From the NCBI RefSeq assembly GCF_001262015.1, contig NZ_CP012074.1:1682501-1746500 (forward strand): a stretch of 64,000 nucleotides of DNA. The letters run 5' to 3'. A model generated the notes under the pieces. It was not told where the DNA came from, searched no databases, and saw nothing but the letters and a program-made list of their open reading frames with translations. How positions within the stretch are numbered: position 1 is the first letter of the stretch; each line of letters opens with the position of its first letter. Shown here piece after piece: positions 35,271-43,210 of the stretch. The translations under genes were made by a program, and so were the position numbers. The stretch is from Prevotella fusca JCM 17724. GTDB lineage: Bacteria > Bacteroidota > Bacteroidia > Bacteroidales > Bacteroidaceae.

Positions 35271-36480
35271 CTCTGGAAATCCCAAGAAACTTATAGGGTA
35301 TATATACATATTCTTTTTTTATTATCATATCTATTACCAAGGAGCTTGCCTCAAACTCTTTCTTACGTATACTTGTATAAGTCCTCCTTCCTTCATCTGT
35401 CAGCAACCCGTCTTCTCTGAGAAGATTCCTTTGAACAGCATTTTCACAGAGTTGTTCATATTGCTTATGAGTCGTTTCCAACAACAAACAAATGTATGAG
35501 TCAGAGCGCTTATGATATTTACCATGCAACAACCCAATCAATTGAATAGATTCACGACCAAAATCATTAAATAGACGATTGATATGACCTTGGCTTATTT
35601 TTTGAGCAATACTAATCCATTTATATTTCAACCGTTCATAACTTTCATCACGACGTGTTCTGTCAAATAGTCTTCGAGGGAAGAGTGGAACCCATTTCTT
35701 GCCATTATCCGAACGCCTCTTACTTGCCCAAAGAATAGGCAAAGTATTATTCGGAGTAGTATGGTCGAAACATACCAACGATTGACTGTTGGCATAGCCC
35801 AATGGGCCAATATACAAATCCATCCCTTTTACATATTGTTTCTTAGGATAAAGGCATGCTCCATATTTAAGAGCGAAGTCTCTGACAACCTTCATTCTCG
35901 GAGGATAGCCAAATACAGAATGTCTTCGTACAAAAGCCGGCTGGTGCACATCTCCATAAACAGCGACATTTCTCACAGATAACAATGTTCCAGCTTTTTG
36001 CATATAAGCAACACATAAACAAGCAACTACACTCCCTTGTGGTATGTTGGGAGTTATCTGTTCTAATAATTTGCAAGCGCTTCCTCCTGAACCTAAGAAA
36101 TCATCAAGAAGAACAACAAGATATGGCGTATCGCTGTATGAGAAATTGTTGTCAACAAAACTCCACGAGATATGATTAAATCGACCTATAATCTTTTTAA
36201 TGTGGTACGCCATTACTACACCGCTTTTCCCGATGTCACCAATAGGATATATTGCAATAGGCATTCCAGAATGTGCTCTTATGATTTGTTGTAAGCCATC
36301 TTCTAACACATTAGCACACCTCGTTTCAGAGTAAAAGGAAACTTGGTTGAGCAATGTCAGGGCTGTTCCCCAATCACTTTCCTCAAAATTATATAGCCAT
36401 GCAAGAATATCCGCTTCTGAAATTTGTTCATCAAAGCGATACCTCAGCGTGACGAGTACTTGTGTGTCGATTTTTAGCAT
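35266..36480 (-). CDS. Retron accessory protein with phosphoribosyltransferase-like domain
   Basis: 404 residues. LVVLLDDFLGSGGSACKLLE (121-140) is the PRPP-binding loop of type I phosphoribosyltransferases (acidic pair D126-D127 then GSGGS), preceded by IYPIGDIGKSG. The C-terminal ~80 residues (NLLREDGLLTDEGRRTYTSI) look like a winged helix. PRTase-like effectors define one group (type III, from memory) in the published retron classification. Its stop codon lies inside the a1 arm of the ncRNA, so the effector, RNA and reverse transcriptase form one minus-strand unit. The toxin activity, probably nucleotide- or NAD-related, is inferred. Confidence 0.85.
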   Translation of the reverse strand: MLKIDTQVLVTLRYRFDEQISEADILAWLYNFEESDWGTALTLLNQVSFYSETRCANVLEDGLQQIIRAHSGMPIAIYPIGDIGKSGVVMAYHIKKIIGRFNHISWSFVDNNFSYSDTPYLVVLLDDFLGSGGSACKLLEQITPNIPQGSVVACLCVAYMQKAGTLLSVRNVAVYGDVHQPAFVRRHSVFGYPPRMKVVRDFALKYGACLYPKKQYVKGMDLYIGPLGYANSQSLVCFDHTTPNNTLPILWASKRRSDNGKKWVPLFPRRLFDRTRRDESYERLKYKWISIAQKISQGHINRLFNDFGRESIQLIGLLHGKYHKRSDSYICLLLETTHKQYEQLCENAVQRNLLREDGLLTDEGRRTYTSIRKKEFEASSLVIDMIIKKEYVYIPYKFLGISRD

Positions 36481-36502
36481 ATGATAAAAGAATATTATTT
36501 CA

Positions 36503-36832
36503 CCTTAATTCCGCAGCACAAAATCTTGTAAAAATCCTAAGTATCAGAAAAACAAGGTCCTAACAACACTTGTTCATGCAAGAAATTTCACCTTTCTTGG
36601 TACTGCAAAAATAATAAGCAAAACATCTGACATGACAAAGGTAAAAAATAAAAATGAAAGCATTACTTTTTTCAGAGGAATTTATCGCATCATGAAAGTT
36701 TTTTCAAAATAGAATATTGAAAATCTTACTGATCATCAGTTTATCCCTACTCACAAATCTGATGCGGAGTATTCTTACAAGCGAAGACTACAGCTATTTC
36801 TCCAGTTGGTCTCCATTGGGGCATCATTTGGT
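36503..36832 (+). pseudogene. Degenerate IS1380 left end with transposase remnants
   Basis: CCTTAATTCCGCAGC at 36503-36517 equals the left end of the IS at 32151. The following leader is ~75 percent similar. ATG at 36632 begins TKVKNKNESITFFRGIYRIM, matching TKVAIKNENITSFGGIYHIM, then a stop. Further on, DHQFIPTHKSDAEYSYK and a fragment around GASF correspond to transposase residues ~145-185 after an internal deletion. Same orientation as the intact IS. Confidence 0.85.
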
Positions 36833-36930
36833 AACTCTTTATTCTTAATTTCATATACTACTAACCAGGAAATTCTGCTGCTATAGAAAGATAAATGGGA
36901 ACAAATTGGGAACATTTATAAAATAAGAAA

Positions 36931-36966
36931 AAGCTAAGTATTGAGTAATCAATTACTTAGCTTTTT
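36931..36966 (-). terminator. Native tRNA-Leu terminator, now displaced by the element
   Basis: AAGCTAAGTA (36931-36940) pairs with TACTTAGCTT (36954-36963). On the minus strand it is followed by TTTTTCTTATTTT. It lies just outside the distal att repeat, where the chromosome downstream of the tRNA would have been before insertion. Confidence 0.6.
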
Positions 36967-36971
36967 ACTTA

Positions 36972-36985
36972 GTACCCAGACCCGG
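36972..36985. repeat. Distal attachment site of the integrated element
   Basis: GTACCCAGACCCGG, identical to 56079-56092; neighbouring bases differ on both sides, so the core is exactly 14 bp. Confidence 0.85.
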
Positions 36986-37097
36986 TACAACGCCGTGAAA
37001 ACAAGAGAAACAAAAAGAATATATTATATTGATAATCAATAGTTTACTATTTTCTTGCATTTGCTGATTTTGCTCATTTTTGCCTGTTTTTTGTCAT

Positions 37098-37120
37098 AAA
37101 GTACACTTTTAGTACACTTT
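37098..37120. repeat. Integrase arm-site-like repeats, left end
   Basis: AAAGTACACTTTTAGTACAC plus TTT: two AGTACACTTT units in tandem. The first 19 bases recur exactly at 56009-56027 near the other end of the element. Confidence 0.65.
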
Positions 37121-37147
37121 GATATTCGGGAATTTTTAGTATCTTTG
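37119..37147 (+). promoter_or_regulatory. Integrase promoter
   Basis: TTG at 37119-37121, 18 nt, TATCTTTG at 37140-37147. The -33 element overlaps the AGTACACTTT repeat, so integrase binding there could repress its own gene. Confidence 0.6.
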
Positions 37148-37227
37148 CAAAATAAGAAAACATCTGAAAATAAACGAGTTAATTGTTTATCCAGTTTGAT
37201 ACGCATTTAGGTACATAACTATCAATT

Positions 37228-38451
37228 ATGGCAAAATTAGAAAATAAAGCAAAGGAAAACCCGAAATTGGAGCAAAATGTGCTCTCTGATGGTCGGATAA
37301 GTCTTTATCTGGAGTATTATCTTGGTAGAGAAGAAATACCAGTTTTGGACGAAAACAGCAATCCGGTTTTGTACGAAACAGGCAAGATGATGGGTAAGCC
37401 CAAGGTACACATTAAGCACAACAGGCGAAAAGAAAACTTGCAGTTGTACTTGATAGCTAAGCCTCGTACTCCAGCGGAACGACAACAGAACAAGGAAACA
37501 CTTGCACTGGCTGCCAAAATTCGAGCGGAGCGTGAGCAACAGTTTAAGGAGAGTATGCTCGGCTATCGTTTGAAGAAGGATAGAGATATCAATTTCTTGG
37601 ACTACTACCAAGCGTACATAGACAGCTATACCAAGAAAGACCTGCGAATGATAAAAATAGCCTTAAATCGTTTTAAGGATTTTCTGAAAGAGCAATACCC
37701 ACTCTATGAGTTTAGCATTAAGCCTGACTTGGTAAATAGGGATATGATGGAACACTTTGTTGAATACCTACAATCGAGAAGTGTAGGCGAAGGGGCAAAG
37801 AGTATCTATCAGCGTTTCAAGAAAGTGGTGCGTTATGCTATTGATCACGAAGTGATGTTGAAAGACCCTTGCAAGGATGTGGTGTGCAAGGTGGATGACC
37901 AGATTTTGCGTAAAGATGTGCTGTCTATGGATGAAATCCAATCTTTGATTCAATGTCATTACGACAACGAGAACCCCAATGTCAGACGAGCCTTTATCCT
38001 CTGTCTGTATTGTGGGCTACGCTTCTGCGATGTGAAAGACTTGACTTACAAGAACATAGATTACACTAATCGTCTTTTGAAATTTGAGCAGAACAAGACT
38101 AAAGGGCATTCGGCACATAGTGGTGTCGTTATTCCTTTGAACGAAGGATTACTTTCATTGATAGGTGAAGCACCTAACGACTTGAATACCTCCATTTTCA
38201 ATTTGCCAACATACGAGAGTTGCTGCAAATCGGTAAAACGGTGGGTAAAGCGTGCAGGAATCAACAAACACATTAGTTGGCATTGTGCCCGCCACAGCTT
38301 TGCAGTGAACATACTGAATAATGGTGCAAACATTAAGACGGTAGCCAGTTTGTTAGGGCATAGCGGACTGAAGCACACCGAGAAATATACTCGTGCAATG
38401 GATAAGTTGAAGTCGGAAGCGATAAATAGCTTACCAGAATTGAAATTATAA
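37228..38451 (+). CDS. int: Tyrosine recombinase (integrase) of the element
   Basis: 407 residues with N-terminal arm-binding and SAM-like core-binding regions (~115-215) and a catalytic domain from ~230: Arg in CLYCGLRFCDVKDL, HISWHCARHSFAVN (His, Arg), LLGHSGLKHTEKYTR (His, Tyr nucleophile). It has the Bacteroidota integrase form of NBU and CTn elements. Reads away from the att site at 36972. Confidence 0.93.
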   Translation: MAKLENKAKENPKLEQNVLSDGRISLYLEYYLGREEIPVLDENSNPVLYETGKMMGKPKVHIKHNRRKENLQLYLIAKPRTPAERQQNKETLALAAKIRAEREQQFKESMLGYRLKKDRDINFLDYYQAYIDSYTKKDLRMIKIALNRFKDFLKEQYPLYEFSIKPDLVNRDMMEHFVEYLQSRSVGEGAKSIYQRFKKVVRYAIDHEVMLKDPCKDVVCKVDDQILRKDVLSMDEIQSLIQCHYDNENPNVRRAFILCLYCGLRFCDVKDLTYKNIDYTNRLLKFEQNKTKGHSAHSGVVIPLNEGLLSLIGEAPNDLNTSIFNLPTYESCCKSVKRWVKRAGINKHISWHCARHSFAVNILNNGANIKTVASLLGHSGLKHTEKYTRAMDKLKSEAINSLPELKL

Positions 38452-38567
38452 TAAGAAAAATGAATTAGAATACATTTTTTTGATTATAAGAAACTTTCTT
38501 TTTGCTCAAAATGCACACTTTTTGAGAAATAATGAGTAATTTTATGGCGTAATTAAGTTACATCAGA

Positions 38568-38777
38568 ATGGAACGTAAGAAAATCAATCGCCTGAAGGTG
38601 GTTCTCGCTGAGAAAGGAATGACAAATAAACAACTGGCAGAAATCCTTGACAAAGACCCTGCCGTTATATCAAAGTGGGTAACGAATGTTGCCCAGCCCA
38701 ATGTTGAAATGTTCATGCAGTTGGCAAAGATATTGGGAGTAAAGGTAGATGATTTGTTGTGGACAGATGATTTGTAG
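38568..38777 (+). CDS. Xre-family HTH regulator
   Basis: 69 residues, essentially one Xre/Cro helix-turn-helix (LAEKGMTNKQLAEILDKDPA, VISKWVTNVAQPNVEMFMQL). First gene of the defence-like operon, 23 nt before the helicase, so the probable local repressor or activator of that operon. Confidence 0.88.
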   Translation: MERKKINRLKVVLAEKGMTNKQLAEILDKDPAVISKWVTNVAQPNVEMFMQLAKILGVKVDDLLWTDDL

Positions 38778-38800
38778 TTGGCTATTGAAGGAATTGTATT

Positions 38801-41800
38801 ATGGCACGAATTTATGATAATATAGAAAGTAAGTTTGCTGAAGGGCTGCAAGGCATAGTTACCAATGTAGGTGTAAAGCGTATAGATTTCTGCGTCGGTT
38901 ATTTTAATTTGCGTGGTTGGGGTCTTGTGGTTGATCAGGTTGACATGCTTACAGGCGATTACGTCTATGAAGATGACAAACGCCTTTTCCGCAAGTGTCG
39001 ATTGTTGATAGGTATGCATCGACCTGCCGAAGAGTTAATCCGTCAACTCTATACCGAGAAACCTTTGCCAGATGCCAATTATGTAAGCCTGTGTAGAATG
39101 GAGGTGGCACGCAATTTCAGGCGCCAGCTTCAGTTGGGATTGCCAACCAAGCAGGATGAGTTCACGCTTCGTCGCCTTTCCGAACAGATGAAAGACGAAA
39201 AAGTATGTGTTAAATTATATCTACGCGAACCACTTCATGCAAAGCTATATCTTGCTTATCGCCCTGACGATAATTTTAACAAGATTCAAGCTATAATGGG
39301 TAGTAGTAACCTCACTTATTCAGGATTAACCAAACAAGGAGAGTTGAATGCTGAATTTGGAGATAGTGATAGTGCTGAAAAATTAGCATATTGGTTTGAT
39401 GAACGTTGGGAAGATAAGTTTTGTCTCGACATAACTAAAGAGTTAATAGAAATTATTGATAATAGCTGGGCTGGTGATAAAGACATTCCACCTTACTACA
39501 TCTATCTCAAAACAGCATATCACTTAAGTGAAGAAGCACGTTCGGGAATTAAAGAGTTTACGATTCCTGCAGAATTTAAGAATTGTCTTTTTGACTTTCA
39601 ACAGACAGCTGTAAAGATTGCAGCCTGCCATCTTAACAATGAGAAACGCGGTGGAGCAATGATAGGAGATGTCGTTGGATTAGGAAAAACCATAACAGCT
39701 TGTGCTATTGCAAAGATGTATGAAAACACCTTTGGTAGTAATACGTTGATTATTTGTCCTGCCAACTTACAAGATATGTGGGAAAAATACCGCAAGCAAT
39801 ATGACATGAAGGCTGACATTATGTCCATGGCAAAACCCATCGACGTTGATAATGCTCGCTATTACAAGCTTATTATTGTGGATGAAAGTCATAACCTACG
39901 TAATAGCCAAGGTGTTCGTTATCGTAACATAAGAGACCTCATTCAGAAACAAGATTGTAAGGTATTACTATTGACTGCAACTCCTTACAATAAACAATAC
40001 AAAGACCTTAGCAGTCAGCTACGCCTCTTTATCGATGACGATACAGACTTAGGCATTCGACCTGAAGCTTATATTCGCTCTATCGGGGGTGAGCGGAAAT
40101 TTGCAGAAAAGCACGAAGACTTTATTAGAAGTATCAAAGCGTTTGAACGTAGCGAATTTCAAGAAGATTGGCAAGAGCTGATGAAACTTTTTTTAATTCG
40201 CCGTACACGTACATTCATTAAAGAGAATTATGCTAAAACAGATTCTAAGAATGGACGGAAATATCTGGAATTCAAAGACGGACATAAGTCTTATTTCCCA
40301 GACCGTATTCCTAAGGCTATCAAGTTTCAGACTACAGAAGGCGACCAATATAGTCGGCTCTATTCAGAGGAAATGGTATCTCTTATGGAATCACTAAAAT
40401 TACCTCGTTATGGTCTGATACATTATTTAGATGAAAAGAAAGCAGAAACAGCTTCTAAATATGAAGGCAACTTGATTGATAATCTTTCACGCGCAGGTGA
40501 ACGAATGATGGGTTTCTGTAAGAGCACCTTCTTCAAACGTGTGGATAGCAGTGGTTATGCTTTCCTATTGACTCTGTATCGCCATATCCTACGCAATGCA
40601 GTGTATCTCTATGCCATTGACAATAAACTAAAATTGCCTGTTAGTGACGAGAATACATTCCCTGAGGATTTTATTGAAGATGCCGATATCAACAAAATTA
40701 CTGCCGATTCAGATGATAATAAAGAGCTTCTTTCAAATAAAAGTCTTCTGACTATTCCTAAAAAAATGAAGGACTACATGGAAAGAGCTGAAACATATTA
40801 CAATAGTCTGATAGGAAAGAACAATGTACAATGGATTGACTCTAAATACTTCAAACGCACACTAAAACAAGGGTTAAAAAAGGACTGTGACCAACTCATT
40901 GCAATGATTAATCTATGTGATGATTGGAATCCACAGACTGACCAGAAACTCAACGAATTAGAAAAGCTATTAAGTAATACTCACAAAGATGATAAAATAA
41001 TCATATTCACTCAATACTCTGACACAGCTGTGTATGTGTACAAGCAGCTACAAAAGAGAGGAATCAAGTATATTGAGAAAGTAACCGGTGATACGAAGAA
41101 TCCAACCGCTATTGTCGAACGCTTTTCACCAATCAGTAACAGAGCAGATATAACAAAAGAGAACGAACTACGCATACTGATAGCAACTGACGTGTTGAGT
41201 GAAGGACAGAATCTCCAAGATGCTCATATCATCATCAACTATGATTTACCATGGGCTATCATTCGACTCATCCAACGTGCAGGACGTGTTGACCGTATTG
41301 ACCAGAGTTCTGAGCAAATCTATTGTTATTCTTTCTTCCCTGCCGACAAAGTAGAGGAAATTATTCGCTTACGCACACGCCTTAACGAACGAATTAACGA
41401 AAATGCAGGTATCGTAGGTAGTGACGAGGTCTTCTTTGAAGGCAACGAACAGAACCTACGTGATATGTATAATGAGAATAGTAGTAGCTTAGACGAAGAT
41501 GAAGATGATATAGAGGTCGACCTTGGCTCACAAGCTTATCAGATATGGAAAAATGCAACTGATGCCAACCCTGACTTAAAACGTATTATTCCAGCTATAC
41601 CAAACATCGCTTATTCTACAAAGGCTGCAAATAATATAAACGAGGATGGTGTTATTACCTACGCACGCACTTATAATGACTTTGACGTACTTACGTGGTA
41701 TAATTCCAAAGGAGATATTGTTAGTCAGTCGCAAAAGCGTATCCTACAAACAATGGCATGCACCATTAAAGAGCCTTGTCTACCTGCACAGAATGTTCAT

Positions 41801-42178
41801 CTGTCATTGGTTGAGAAAGCGGTAAAAAGTATTAAGAACGAGAACACTAATGTTGGAGGTATCCTTGGTAGTCGATTCAGCACTAAGCGTAAAATCTATG
41901 AGTTGTTAAATCACTATTATGAGCAGCCTTTAAATCTTTTTAATACACAAGAGAAGAAAGATATATTAAAGTTTGCTATCGACCAAGTATACAACTACCC
42001 GTTATTGGAAAACTCTAAATTCATCCTTGGTAGAATGATGCGTACAGGCAATACACATGACGATATTGTCGATACAGTCATTGAAATGTATGAGAATGCA
42101 AACCTTTGTCGTGTAGACGAAGATAAAATTAAACATAAAGACCCTGTTATCATCTGTTCCATGGGATTAAAAGCCTAA
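38801..42178 (+). CDS. PLD nuclease-SNF2 helicase fusion protein
   Basis: 1,125 residues. N-terminal phospholipase-D-like nuclease domain with one HKD motif (LHAKLYL, His146 and Lys148; GSSN at 167-170). SNF2/DEAD-type motor from ~262: FDFQQTAVKIA, Walker A GDVVGLGKT (289-297), DESH (361-364), TATPYN (392-397), and the second RecA domain with IATDVLSEGQNLQDA and RLIQRAGRVDRID. The methyltransferase begins 3 nt later. Translocase plus methyltransferase suggests an anti-phage restriction system; DISARM has separate PLD (DrmC) and SNF2 (DrmD) genes, here fused, but no DrmA/DrmB is present. Confidence 0.88.
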   Translation: MARIYDNIESKFAEGLQGIVTNVGVKRIDFCVGYFNLRGWGLVVDQVDMLTGDYVYEDDKRLFRKCRLLIGMHRPAEELIRQLYTEKPLPDANYVSLCRMEVARNFRRQLQLGLPTKQDEFTLRRLSEQMKDEKVCVKLYLREPLHAKLYLAYRPDDNFNKIQAIMGSSNLTYSGLTKQGELNAEFGDSDSAEKLAYWFDERWEDKFCLDITKELIEIIDNSWAGDKDIPPYYIYLKTAYHLSEEARSGIKEFTIPAEFKNCLFDFQQTAVKIAACHLNNEKRGGAMIGDVVGLGKTITACAIAKMYENTFGSNTLIICPANLQDMWEKYRKQYDMKADIMSMAKPIDVDNARYYKLIIVDESHNLRNSQGVRYRNIRDLIQKQDCKVLLLTATPYNKQYKDLSSQLRLFIDDDTDLGIRPEAYIRSIGGERKFAEKHEDFIRSIKAFERSEFQEDWQELMKLFLIRRTRTFIKENYAKTDSKNGRKYLEFKDGHKSYFPDRIPKAIKFQTTEGDQYSRLYSEEMVSLMESLKLPRYGLIHYLDEKKAETASKYEGNLIDNLSRAGERMMGFCKSTFFKRVDSSGYAFLLTLYRHILRNAVYLYAIDNKLKLPVSDENTFPEDFIEDADINKITADSDDNKELLSNKSLLTIPKKMKDYMERAETYYNSLIGKNNVQWIDSKYFKRTLKQGLKKDCDQLIAMINLCDDWNPQTDQKLNELEKLLSNTHKDDKIIIFTQYSDTAVYVYKQLQKRGIKYIEKVTGDTKNPTAIVERFSPISNRADITKENELRILIATDVLSEGQNLQDAHIIINYDLPWAIIRLIQRAGRVDRIDQSSEQIYCYSFFPADKVEEIIRLRTRLNERINENAGIVGSDEVFFEGNEQNLRDMYNENSSSLDEDEDDIEVDLGSQAYQIWKNATDANPDLKRIIPAIPNIAYSTKAANNINEDGVITYARTYNDFDVLTWYNSKGDIVSQSQKRILQTMACTIKEPCLPAQNVHLSLVEKAVKSIKNENTNVGGILGSRFSTKRKIYELLNHYYEQPLNLFNTQEKKDILKFAIDQVYNYPLLENSKFILGRMMRTGNTHDDIVDTVIEMYENANLCRVDEDKIKHKDPVIICSMGLKA

Positions 42179-42181
42179 AAA

Positions 42182-43189
42182 ATGAAAAGAAATATATTTA
42201 ATCAGTACATCACTGCTTCCGACTTTAAAGGATTGTTCGTCAGCGAAATGCTTTGGAACAATCCTACAGGTGCCACACAATTACCTGAGATAAATATAGA
42301 CAACACAACCTTTCACATAGAGCAGATTGCTGAACGAAAGGGCTTTCAAATCTTGCATTGCCACGTCGAACAAATACCATCATCAGCCATCTGCAAGAAG
42401 ATTGACCATAAAATTCGCAAAAATGCAGAGAACTATATTTGTATCTTCATACTGCCAGAAACGCTCCATCATCTATGGATTGCTCCAGTAAAGAAAGTAG
42501 AGAAAAGAAATGTTGTCTTAATTGAGTATGACTCGCTTGATAAAGCAGCTTTCTTATTTGAAAAGATAGAAAGCCTCTCGTTCTCGCTTGATGATAACCT
42601 TACAATCCTCGACATCATAGAAAAGGTACAGTCTGCCTTCCTCATTAATTCAGAGAAAATAACAAAAGACTTCTATGCTGGATTTAAAAAAGAGCATAGC
42701 AACTTTGCTAAATTTATTACTGGCATTGATGACCATATTGATGAAAAGGAGAATAAGAATAAACAGTGGTATGCTTCTGTCATGCTCAACCGATTGTTGT
42801 TCTGCTACTTCATTCAGAAGAAAGAGTTTCTCGATGGCGACGTGAATTATCTGCGTCATAAATTAGAGTGGACTCGCGATCAGGAAGGAGAAGACCGCTT
42901 CTTTAATAAATTCTATAAGGGCTTCCTTGTCAATCTTTTCCACGATGGACTTAACACTCCTAAACACAATCATGAATTTGAAAAGATTTATGGACGCATC
43001 CCTTATCTGAATGGCGGAATGTTTGATGTGCACCAAATAGAAAGAGAATATGCTAATTTAGATATTGCTGATGAGGCTTTTATCAGTCTCTTCGACTTCT
43101 TTGATAAATGGCATTGGCATTTAGACGATCGTATGACAGCCTCTGGACGTGATATCAATCCTGATGTCTTAGGATATATTTTTGAATAA
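42182..43189 (+). CDS. N-terminal part of Eco57I-type methyltransferase, ended by in-frame TAA
   Basis: 335 residues, ending GRDINPDVLGYIFE then TAA (43187-43189). The next codons in the same frame read YINDRAQMGAYYTKEDITEY, the normal continuation of class IIG/BREX-like methylases, so one stop interrupts a ~1,088-codon gene. Position fits a lost Gln codon (CAA to TAA). The N-terminal region here (NKQWYASVMLNRLLFCYFIQ, YLNGGMFDVHQIE) is the helical/nuclease-proximal half of such proteins. If no readthrough or reinitiation occurs, this is a pseudogene fragment. Confidence 0.75.
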   Translation: MKRNIFNQYITASDFKGLFVSEMLWNNPTGATQLPEINIDNTTFHIEQIAERKGFQILHCHVEQIPSSAICKKIDHKIRKNAENYICIFILPETLHHLWIAPVKKVEKRNVVLIEYDSLDKAAFLFEKIESLSFSLDDNLTILDIIEKVQSAFLINSEKITKDFYAGFKKEHSNFAKFITGIDDHIDEKENKNKQWYASVMLNRLLFCYFIQKKEFLDGDVNYLRHKLEWTRDQEGEDRFFNKFYKGFLVNLFHDGLNTPKHNHEFEKIYGRIPYLNGGMFDVHQIEREYANLDIADEAFISLFDFFDKWHWHLDDRMTASGRDINPDVLGYIFE

Positions 43190-43210
43190 TATATCAACGA
43201 TCGTGCTCAA

